Shown: positions 57,227 through 64,000 of the stretch, piece after piece
Layout: every line of letters starts with the position of its first letter
Position numbering within the stretch: position 1 is the first letter of the stretch
Source: Microbispora bryophytorum
Lineage (GTDB): Bacteria > Actinomycetota > Actinomycetes > Streptosporangiales > Streptosporangiaceae
NCBI RefSeq assembly: GCF_006874465.1
Contig: NZ_VIRL01000019.1
Coordinates: 97,838-161,837, forward strand
DNA length: 64,000 nt
Direction: 5' to 3'
Program-made: the position numbers and the translations under genes
The notes under the pieces: model-generated
Told to the model about the DNA's origin: nothing
Database searches by the model: none
What the model saw: the letters and a program-made list of their open reading frames with translations, nothing else

Positions 57227-58105
57227 TTACGCCCGGGGCCGGCGGGCCGTGAAGTCGTCCGCGATGGCGTCGAACGTGGACCACCGGACGCCCTCCTGCT
57301 TGTTGATGTGCTCGATGAGGCGCTCCAGCATGAGCAGGACCTGCGGGCGGCCCGAGACGTCCGGGTGGATCGTCATGGTGAAGACGGCGTACTCCGACTC
57401 GCGGTAGACCCAGTCGAACTGGTCGCGCCACATCTCCTCGATGTCGCGAGGGTTGACGAAGCCGTGGCTGTTCGGGCTGGTCTTGATGAACATCATCGGC
57501 GGCAGGTCGTCGAGGTACCAGCTCGCCGGGATCTCGACGAGGTCGGTCTCCTCCCCGCGCACGAGCGGCTTCATCCACTCGCGGGCGTCCCTGCCGTAGT
57601 CGATCGTCGACCAGGTGTCGCCCACGCGCACGTAGTACGGCTCGAAGTCGCGGTGCATGAGCGAGTGGTCGTACGTGATGCCGCGTTCGAGCAGCAGCTC
57701 GTTGGTGACCGGCGAGAACTCCCACCACGGCGCGACGTACCCCGTGGGACGCCGGCCGGTGCGCGTCTCGATGAGGTCGATGCAGTGGCCGAGGACGGTC
57801 GACTCCTGCTCACGGGTCATCGCGATCGGATTCTCGTGGCTGTAGCCGTGCAGGCCGATCTCGTGTCCGGCGGCCACGACCTGCTCGAACTGCTCGGGAA
57901 AGGTCTCGATGGAGTGACCCGGCCAGAACCAGGTCGACGGCAGGTCGTACTTCTTCATCAGGGCGTTGAGCCGCGGCACGCCCACCTCGCCCGCGAACAG
58001 ACCGCGCGAGATGTCGTCCGGGGAGCCCGCACCGCCGTAGGAGCCGAGCCAGCCGCCGACCGCGTCGACGTCGATCCCGAACGCCACGAAGATTTCCTTG
58101 GCCAC
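57227..58105 (-). CDS. polysaccharide deacetylase family protein
   Basis: A 292-residue cytoplasmic protein with the NodB/CE4 fold: [53 protein letters not shown] (metal His pair HxxxxNP), [20 protein letters not shown] and [20 protein letters not shown]. This matches the non-secreted PuuE/HpPgdA-like subgroup rather than secreted chitin deacetylases. The substrate may be allantoin-like or an aminated sugar. GTG 58105 has GAGAGGA. Confidence 0.85.
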   Translation of the reverse strand: MAKEIFVAFGIDVDAVGGWLGSYGGAGSPDDISRGLFAGEVGVPRLNALMKKYDLPSTWFWPGHSIETFPEQFEQVVAAGHEIGLHGYSHENPIAMTREQESTVLGHCIDLIETRTGRRPTGYVAPWWEFSPVTNELLLERGITYDHSLMHRDFEPYYVRVGDTWSTIDYGRDAREWMKPLVRGEETDLVEIPASWYLDDLPPMMFIKTSPNSHGFVNPRDIEEMWRDQFDWVYRESEYAVFTMTIHPDVSGRPQVLLMLERLIEHINKQEGVRWSTFDAIADDFTARRPRA

Positions 58106-58395
58106 AGCGCGTCCTCTCTTCCTGGTACCGAGGGGCCGGACATGGGCGGCAAGGGTCTGCCGTGTGACTCTGCCGTGTGACTCTGCCTTGGATGACGCCA
58201 CCCTCGGACAGCGGCGGCGCCGGTGGCAGCCCGCCTGATGAAGCCATGCCCAGTGCCCCGGCCGCGTACGAGGTCCACCCGCCGCCGTTCCCGTACGGCG
58301 CCGGCCGGCCCTACGGGGTGGCGGGAAAACCACTCGCTCTCCCCTCACGCACTGCGAGAGCATGGCCACGGCGGGTTGGCGTGCGGGGAGGGCTG

Positions 58396-60225
58396 ATGGC
58401 TGCGCTCGGGTCGATCGAGGATGCTGAAAACGGTCCATCCGTGCGCAGGTCGGCGGTTCTGCTGGCGCTGCGCTACTACTGCGGCGAGCTGAGGCGCCAA
58501 TGGCTGGTCGCGGTGCCCGCGCTGACGTTGCCGGCGCTGGGGAACATCTGCCTGTTCTATCTGGCGCCGCTGGCGGTGGCCGGCCTCGTGGGGCACCTGT
58601 CCGGCGGCGGGGACGGCACCGTCGACGCGCTGCTGCCGTACGTGCTCGGCTTCGGCGCGATGCTGCTGGCGGGCGAGGTGCTGTGGCGGGTGGGGCTGCA
58701 CTTCCTGAACCGCGCCGACGCCCGGGGCATCGAGCGGCTCGGCGTGGTGGGCATGGACGACCTGCTGGCCAAGGACACCGCGTTCTTCCACGACAACTTC
58801 GCCGGCTCGCTGACCAAGCGGGTGATCGGCTTCTCCTCCAGGTTCGAGGACTTCGCCGACACGCTCACGTTCTCGATCGTGGCCAAGGTGGTGCCCCTGG
58901 CCTTCGCCTCGGTGGTGCTGTGGCGATACCACCCGCTGCTGGTCCTCGTCCTCGTGGGCCTCATCATCGTCACCGGGTTTCTCGTCGCCCCGCTCATCCG
59001 CCGCCGCCAGGCGCTGGTGGACCGGCGCGAGGCCGCCAGAGTGCTGGTGTCGGGTCACGTCGCCGACGTGCTGGCCAACATGGACACGGTCCGCGCGTTC
59101 GCCGCCGAGGAGCGCGAGGCCGCCGAATATCGGGCGAGGATCGCCGAGCAGCGCAGGTTGTCCCTGCTCTCCTGGGATTACGGCAACCTCAAGGTGGACA
59201 CCGTCGTCGCCCCGCTGTCGGTGCTCACCAGCTCCGTGGGCCTGCTCCTCGCCGTGGCGCTGCGCGGCGGCCTCGGCGTGGAGGCCATCGTGGTGACGTT
59301 CACCTACTACACGAACGCGATCGGCATCATGTTCGAGTTCAACCAGATCTACCGGCGCGTGGAGAGCGTGCTCACCGAGGCGGCCCAGTTCACCGAGCTG
59401 CTCCTCGTGCCGCCGACGGTGGTGGATCCGGTCGATCCGCAGCCGCTGCGCCCGGCCGACGCGAGCGTCCGCTTCGAGCGGGTGAGGTTCGGGTACGCCG
59501 GCGGCACGCCCCTGTTCGACGGCCTGGACCTCGACATCCCCAGCGGCGCCAAGATCGGGCTGGTCGGCCAGTCCGGCGGCGGCAAGAGCACGCTCACCCG
59601 GCTGTTGCTGCGGCTCATGGACGTGAACGGCGGCAGGATCCTGATCGGCGGCCAGGACATCGCCCGGCTGCGTCAGGCCGACCTGCGCAGCCTCATCGCC
59701 TACGTCCCTCAGGAACCCGCCATGTTCCACCGGTCCGTGCGCGACAACCTCGCGTTCGCCCGGCCGGGCGCGACCGACGCCGAGATCCTCCGGGCCGCGC
59801 GGGCGGCGCACGTCACGGAGTTCGTCGAGTCACTGCCGGACGGGTTCGACACCCTGGTCGGCGAGCGCGGCGTCAAGCTCTCCGGCGGTCAGCGGCAACG
59901 CATCGCGCTCGCGCGCGCCATCCTGCGCGACGCCCCCGTCCTGCTGCTGGACGAGGCGACCAGCGCCCTGGACTCGGAGAGCGAGATCCTCGTCCAGGAG
60001 GCCCTGTGGCAGTTGATGCAGGACCGGACCGCGCTCGTGGTCGCGCACCGCCTGAGCACCGTCGTCCGGATGGATCGGCTTGTCGTGCTCAACCGGGGAC
60101 ACATCGCGGAGCAAGGCACCCACGGCGAACTGCTCCAGGCCGAAGGCCCCTACGCCCGGCTCTGGCACCACCAGTCCGGAGGCTTCCTCATCGAGGACGA
60201 CGCCCCGGACGCGGTCCACCGCTGA
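58396..60225 (+). CDS. ABC transporter, fused permease-ATPase (exporter)
   Basis: A 609-residue half-transporter. The N-terminal membrane domain has six helices (from about residue 35: [20 protein letters not shown]). The ATP-binding domain is at about 350-590: Walker [14 protein letters not shown]-loop VPQEPAMF, signature [16 protein letters not shown], Walker [17 protein letters not shown]-loop VVAHRLSTV. It is an MsbA/LmrA-type exporter working as a homodimer or with another half. ATG 58396 follows GGGGAGGG. It lies divergent from the deacetylase, with a gap of 290 bp in which I see no gene. The substrate is unknown. Confidence 0.94.
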   Translation: MAALGSIEDAENGPSVRRSAVLLALRYYCGELRRQWLVAVPALTLPALGNICLFYLAPLAVAGLVGHLSGGGDGTVDALLPYVLGFGAMLLAGEVLWRVGLHFLNRADARGIERLGVVGMDDLLAKDTAFFHDNFAGSLTKRVIGFSSRFEDFADTLTFSIVAKVVPLAFASVVLWRYHPLLVLVLVGLIIVTGFLVAPLIRRRQALVDRREAARVLVSGHVADVLANMDTVRAFAAEEREAAEYRARIAEQRRLSLLSWDYGNLKVDTVVAPLSVLTSSVGLLLAVALRGGLGVEAIVVTFTYYTNAIGIMFEFNQIYRRVESVLTEAAQFTELLLVPPTVVDPVDPQPLRPADASVRFERVRFGYAGGTPLFDGLDLDIPSGAKIGLVGQSGGGKSTLTRLLLRLMDVNGGRILIGGQDIARLRQADLRSLIAYVPQEPAMFHRSVRDNLAFARPGATDAEILRAARAAHVTEFVESLPDGFDTLVGERGVKLSGGQRQRIALARAILRDAPVLLLDEATSALDSESEILVQEALWQLMQDRTALVVAHRLSTVVRMDRLVVLNRGHIAEQGTHGELLQAEGPYARLWHHQSGGFLIEDDAPDAVHR

Positions 60226-60262
60226 CCGGCCCCCGCTGCTCGCACCCCGGGGGCCGGGCCGG

Positions 60263-61294
60263 TCACGGGAGCGGCACGGTGGTCGACTCCCGGACGGTCG
60301 ACTCCCGGACCACGAGCCGGCAGGGATGGGCGTGGCGGCCGGGGGAGGGGGAGCCGTTGATGGCGGCCAGGAGCATCTGCGCCGCCGACCGGCCGAGCCC
60401 TTCGAGGTCCAGATCGATACTGGTCAGCGGCGGCTGGCAGGCTTCGGTCATGACGTCCCAGTTGTCGAAGCCGATGAGGGCGACGTCCTGGGGGACCCGG
60501 CGGCCGGCGGCTCGCAGTGCGTCGCAGACGCCCCGGGCGATCTGGTCGCTGCCGCAGAAGACGGCGTCGAACTCGGTCCGGCCGGCCAGGAGGATGCCGA
60601 CGGCTTGACGACCCCACACCTCACTCCATCCGCCGAACAGAGGCGGAGCGACCAGGGACAGCCCGTCCTCGGCGAGCCGCTCCGTGGCCGCGGCCGCGCG
60701 TACCCGGGCGGAGTTGTGGTGCTCGGGTCCCGTGATGTGCGCGATCCGGGTGCGCCCGACGGCCAGGAGGTGCTCAACCGCCTTGCGGGCGCCGCCCGCC
60801 TCGTCCGGGACCACCGAGCAGTCGCCGGGGTCGGCCGAGCTGATGAAGGCGTAGACCACGGGCACGGGCAGGTTGGCGCCGATGGGCGCCCGCGCCTCGG
60901 TGCGCCGGCCGGTCACGATCATGCCGTCGACCCGGCGGCTGAGGAGGGTCTTGACGTAGTACTGCTCGCGGATGGGATCGTCGCGCCCGTCACAGAGGAA
61001 GACCGACATCTCCCCGGCGCCCAGCGCGTCCTCCGCGCCCATCAGCACGGGGATGCTGAACCGCCCTATCGTGTCCGTCGTGATCATGCCGACCGTGTAG
61101 GTGCGGCCCGAGTGCAGGCTCCGGGCGCCCGCGTTCGCCTCGAAGCTGAGCTGCCGGGCCGCCTCCCGCACGCGCATGCGGGTCTCCTCCCGCAGCGATC
61201 CGCGTCCGTTGAGCGCCTTGGAGGCCGTGCCCACCGACACCCCGGCCAGCGCCGCGACGTCGGCGATCGTGGCATGACGCTCCAGCTTTCCCAC
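60263..61294 (-). CDS. LacI-family transcriptional regulator
   Basis: A 343-residue repressor: helix-turn-helix ATIADVAALAGVSVGTASKA, LNGRGSLREETRMRVREAAR, then the periplasmic-binding-protein-like sugar domain (VGMITTDTIGRFSIPVLMGA, VVYAFISSADPG, ALIGFDNWDVMTEACQPPLT). It is divergent from the GH127 gene and probably represses it in the absence of arabinose or an arabino-oligosaccharide. The GTG start at 61294 has GGAGGAAA. The C-terminus repeats VREST twice, coded by two 18-bp GACGGTCGACTCCCG-type copies. Confidence 0.93.
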   Translation of the reverse strand: MGKLERHATIADVAALAGVSVGTASKALNGRGSLREETRMRVREAARQLSFEANAGARSLHSGRTYTVGMITTDTIGRFSIPVLMGAEDALGAGEMSVFLCDGRDDPIREQYYVKTLLSRRVDGMIVTGRRTEARAPIGANLPVPVVYAFISSADPGDCSVVPDEAGGARKAVEHLLAVGRTRIAHITGPEHHNSARVRAAAATERLAEDGLSLVAPPLFGGWSEVWGRQAVGILLAGRTEFDAVFCGSDQIARGVCDALRAAGRRVPQDVALIGFDNWDVMTEACQPPLTSIDLDLEGLGRSAAQMLLAAINGSPSPGRHAHPCRLVVRESTVRESTTVPLP

Positions 61295-61387
61295 GTTTCC
61301 TCCACTTTCCTAGGGGGTTGCCTGAGCACCACTCTATAGGCCGCACGTGCGACTCCGAAGCCCCTGTAACAACGTGGAAACGGGCTA

Positions 61388-61445
61388 TTGACGGTCTGGA
61401 AGCCGGTTGGATACCGTGACGGCAATCGTTTTCCTAGTTTCCTAC
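61388..61445 (+). promoter_or_regulatory. GH127 promoter with TTTCCTA repeats
   Basis: TTGACG (61388-61393) lies 16 bp from GATACC (61410-61415), a usable -35/-10 pair. TTTCCTA occurs at 61430 and 61438 (direct repeats, 8-bp period) just past the expected transcription start, and again at 61306 next to the LacI start. These are candidate LacI sites on both sides of the divergent region. Confidence 0.55.
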
Positions 61446-61584
61446 TGCAAGCGATCACGCCCCTGGCTTCTCGCTTCGCAGTCACCAGGGTGGTCCGCTT
61501 TGACGGGCTTCCCGCGTCCCTCGCCGTGAGCGGGAAATCGTTCGGCGGCGTGAAGGACGTCCCCTGCTCCACGAAAGATGAGGC

Positions 61585-63591
61585 ATGACTGAGCAGAAGT
61601 TGTCTGGCACCTCTGCCGCTCCCGGCGCCCGGGCGATGCAGGTGTCGGCCCCGTTCGAGCTCCGCGGTTCCGCGGGGCCGGTCGCACCGGGGCCCGGGGC
61701 GGTCGCCGCGCTGTGGCCGCTGAACCCGGATCAGGCCCGTCTCGACACGGGAGGTCTGCTGGGGCGGTGGCAGCGGCGCAACGCCGAGGACACGCTGCCC
61801 CACTGCGTGGACAACCTGCACCACGCCGGCAACATCGGCAACCTCCAAGCCGCCGCGGGCGAGTCGGACGCGGCGTTCGCCGGCATGTGGTTCGCCGACT
61901 CCGACGTCCACAAGACGCTGGAGGCCGCGGCCTGGGAGCTGGGCACCTCGTCCGGCGACGATGCGCTGCGGTCGTTCGTGGAGGACACGGTCGCGCTGCT
62001 CGCCCGCGCCCAGCAGGCGGACGGCTACCTCAACTCCTACTTCACCCTCGTCGCGCCGGACGATCGGTGGCGCAAGCCGGACTGGAGCCACGAGCTCTAC
62101 TGCGCGGGCCATCTCTTCCAGGCGGCGGTGGCCGCGGCCCGCACCGGCGTGAGCCCCGCGCTGCTGGCCGTGGCCCGGCGGTTCGCCGACCTGCTAGTGG
62201 AGCGGTTCGGCTCGGACGGTGTCGAGGAGGTCTGCGGGCATCCGGAGATCGAGACCGCGCTCGCCGAGCTCTACCGGCTGACCGGCCACCGCCCCTATCT
62301 GGACCTGGCGCGCCGGTTCCTCGACCTTCGCGGGCGGGGGCTGCTCGGGCACGGGCGCTTCGGGCCCGCCTACTACCAGGACCACGTGCCCGTGCGGGAG
62401 GCCCGCGAGGTCACCGGCCACGCCGTACGCCAGCTCTACCTGCTGGCCGGGATGGTCGACGTGGGCGTGGAGACGGGCGACCACATGCTGCTGGACGCGG
62501 CCGAGCGACTGTGGGAGGACGCCGTCCACCGGCGCTCCTACGTGACCGGCGCGCACGGCTCGCGCCACCGCGACGAGGCGTACGGCGACCCGTACGAGCT
62601 GCCGCCCGACCGGGCCTACGCCGAGACCTGCGCGGCGATCGCGAGCGTCCAGGCGAACTGGCGGCTGCTGCTGGCCACCGGCCGGGCCCGCTACGCCGAC
62701 GAAATGGAGCGGGCGCTGTACAACGCTGTCGCGGCCGCCGTGTCGTCCGACGGCAGGCACTTCTTCTACTCCAACCCCCTGCAACTGCGCACGGGACACA
62801 CCGGCTCGGGTGAGGAGGCGGCGTCGCGCCGGTTGCCCTGGTATTCGTGCGCCTGCTGCCCGCCCAACATCGCCCGGCTGATGGCCTCGCTGCACGGCTA
62901 CCTGGCCACCGCCCACGACGACGGCCTGCAGATCCACCTGTACGCCGCGGGCAGCGTGAACGCCGAGGTCGCGGGAGGCGCCGTACAGGTGGACATGCGC
63001 ACCGAATATCCCTGGCAGGGCCGGGTCGAGCTGACCGTGACCTCCGGGACCACCGCCCCCTGGACGCTCGCGCTGCGCGTGCCGGCCTGGTGCGACGCGT
63101 ACACGGTCCGCATCGACGGCGGCCCGGTGATGGCCCCCGCACGGGACGGCTACATCCGGCTCACCCGGGCCTGGGCGCCGGGCACGACGGTCGTCCTCGA
63201 CCTGGAGATGCCGGTCAGGCAGGTGACCGCGCATCCGCGCGTGGACGCGGTGCGTGGCTGCGTCGCCCTGGCGCGTGGTCCGCTCGTCTACTGCCTGGAG
63301 CAGGCCGACCTGCCGCCCGGCACGCTCCTGGAGGACGTGCGGCTGGACCTCACCGTCCCCGCGGCCGCCGCTCCGGCCACAGCGGATCACCGGGAGGACC
63401 TGGCGGACATTCCCGTCGTGATCAATGTGGGCGGGCTGGTGGCCCAGGGCGGCGACTCGCTGTACGCCACCGGGATCAGGCGGGAGCGGCCGGGTGCGCC
63501 GCTCGCGCTCACGGCGGTGCCGTACTTCCTGTGGGGGAACCGGAGCGAGGGCCCGATGCGGGTCTGGATCCCGGTCGCCGCCACGGAATGA
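61585..63591 (+). CDS. GH127 beta-L-arabinofuranosidase
   Basis: A 668-residue protein of the GH127 family, which hydrolyses terminal beta-L-arabinofuranose. No signal peptide is seen, so it acts on imported oligosaccharides. The alpha/alpha barrel shows VDNLHHAGNIGNLQAAAG, EVCGHPEIETALAELYRLTG, TGHAVRQLYLLAGMVDVGVE and YVTGAHGSRHRDEAYG. The zinc-cysteine active site of the family is visible: Glu347 and Cys349 in YAETCAAIAS, and Cys424, Cys425 in SCACCPPNIARL, with Cys424 the likely nucleophile. A C-terminal beta-sandwich follows. It is regulated by the divergent LacI gene and followed by a secreted protein gene. Confidence 0.94.
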   Translation: MTEQKLSGTSAAPGARAMQVSAPFELRGSAGPVAPGPGAVAALWPLNPDQARLDTGGLLGRWQRRNAEDTLPHCVDNLHHAGNIGNLQAAAGESDAAFAGMWFADSDVHKTLEAAAWELGTSSGDDALRSFVEDTVALLARAQQADGYLNSYFTLVAPDDRWRKPDWSHELYCAGHLFQAAVAAARTGVSPALLAVARRFADLLVERFGSDGVEEVCGHPEIETALAELYRLTGHRPYLDLARRFLDLRGRGLLGHGRFGPAYYQDHVPVREAREVTGHAVRQLYLLAGMVDVGVETGDHMLLDAAERLWEDAVHRRSYVTGAHGSRHRDEAYGDPYELPPDRAYAETCAAIASVQANWRLLLATGRARYADEMERALYNAVAAAVSSDGRHFFYSNPLQLRTGHTGSGEEAASRRLPWYSCACCPPNIARLMASLHGYLATAHDDGLQIHLYAAGSVNAEVAGGAVQVDMRTEYPWQGRVELTVTSGTTAPWTLALRVPAWCDAYTVRIDGGPVMAPARDGYIRLTRAWAPGTTVVLDLEMPVRQVTAHPRVDAVRGCVALARGPLVYCLEQADLPPGTLLEDVRLDLTVPAAAAPATADHREDLADIPVVINVGGLVAQGGDSLYATGIRRERPGAPLALTAVPYFLWGNRSEGPMRVWIPVAATE

Positions 63592-63594
63592 CCT

Positions 63595-63619
63595 CGCGGG
63601 CCGCAGCATGCGGCCCGCG
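63595..63619 (+). terminator. terminator after GH127
   Basis: CGCGGGCCGCA / TGCGGCCCGCG, a perfect 11-bp stem with loop GCA, lies 4 bp after the stop. Confidence 0.75.
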
Positions 63620-63726
63620 GCGACAGAAGGGACCGCTCGCGGCGCACGCCGCCGAAATCGGGGCGGGCGGTCCCGGCTTCACCTCCTCTCCACCCCCCAC
63701 CTGAGCACAGAAAGAGCGAGGTAAGT

Positions 63727-64000
63727 ATGCGCAGACCCCGACGCACGACCTTGTTGTCCGCGTTGGCCGGGTCGCTGACGGTGTCCCTGACCGGGGCGCT
63801 GACCGGGGCACTCGTCCCACCGGCGCCCGCCGAGGCGGCGGGCGCCACCCTGACGGTGAACGTGGCGCAGCCCTTCCGGCCGGTCACGCACGTCGCGGCC
63901 GGCGGCCTGTACGGCCTGGCGGAAAACAGCCGCCCGGCCGACTCCGCGCTGCTGCCGCTGAAGGTCAACTCGCTGACGCAGCCCGCCCCGGGCGTGGGGC
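63727..64000 (+). CDS. secreted protein, N-terminal fragment (probable glycoside hydrolase)
   Basis: The first 91 codons are visible; the gene runs off the right edge. A signal peptide spans about 1-38 (LLSALAGSLTVSLTGALTGA, cleavage near AEAAG). The mature start, ATLTVNVAQPFRPVTHVAAG then GLYGLAENSRPADSALLPLK, resembles the entry of secreted actinobacterial glycosidases acting on arabinoxylan, with an opening beta strand and GLYGL turn. I cannot fix the family from this length. It follows GH127 by 135 bp, so it may share the LacI control. Confidence 0.7.
   Translation, partial: MRRPRRTTLLSALAGSLTVSLTGALTGALVPPAPAEAAGATLTVNVAQPFRPVTHVAAGGLYGLAENSRPADSALLPLKVNSLTQPAPGVG

Overview
The window is very GC-rich chromosomal DNA with strong third-position G/C bias, GGAGG-type ribosome binding sites, many GTG starts and stop/start overlaps. 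It belongs to a mycelial actinobacterium. The mix of a Streptomyces-type gas vesicle operon, a complete selenocysteine set, mycosin-type protease genes and many secreted carbohydrate-active enzymes with CBM2 or discoidin modules suggests Streptosporangiales (Nonomuraea/Streptosporangium-like). The genus is inference. I see no rRNA, CRISPR array, insertion sequence or prophage.

Layout. (1) 1-6813: the end of a LuxR-type regulator, a DUF6886-like gene, then the selenocysteine system selD, selC (tRNA-Sec), selA and selB, interrupted by a DUF4143-type ATPase gene whose upstream DNA holds five 23-bp direct repeats. (2) 6896-8185: photolyase. (3) 8752-15342: a four-gene operon I cannot match to a described system. 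It encodes a membrane protein with sigma-like, HxxxCxxC and wall-side beta-sandwich parts, a MinD/EspI-like ATPase, a bitopic membrane protein and a long disordered secreted protein. (4) 15398-18568: a CDGSH protein converging on a glycosyltransferase / haem-oxygenase-fold diiron-like enzyme / methyltransferase operon. (5) 18621-25287: a ten-gene gas vesicle operon (gvpY-Z-A-F-G-O-J-L-S-K) plus one small unknown gene. (6) 25620-28284: a divergent Asp23/Gls24-AmaP envelope-stress operon. (7) 28360-37221: DUF488, then secreted GH12-CBM2 cellulase, a very large GH87-like alpha-1,3-glucanase, an AMIN/GerMN protein and GH10 xylanase.

(8) 37442-45728: a lipoprotein, a DUF6571-like/WXG100-like pair, truncated haemoglobin, an XRE-ImmA module with its partner gene, and a proline-rich membrane protein coupled to a mycosin protease. 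These are type VII secretion accessory genes without the core secretion machine. (9) 45779-51528: DUF72, an HhH protein, a decayed methyltransferase, an acyltransferase, an aldo/keto reductase with a TetR gene, a secreted protein and TatA. (10) 52170-58105: a CE15 glucuronoyl esterase with CBM2, two MarR-regulated divergent pairs, a collagen-like protein and a polysaccharide deacetylase. (11) 58396-64000: an ABC exporter and a LacI / GH127 arabinofuranosidase / secreted protein locus.

The xylan- and cellulose-active enzymes appear co-regulated: GH12, GH10 and CE15 each carry a GAAA-n-TTTC inverted repeat upstream. GH127 has its own LacI gene with TTTCCTA repeats just past its promoter. The likeliest undescribed system is the 8752-15342 operon. 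Its products would link a cytoplasmic DNA-binding-like module and a ParA/MinD ATPase to long disordered segments on the wall side.
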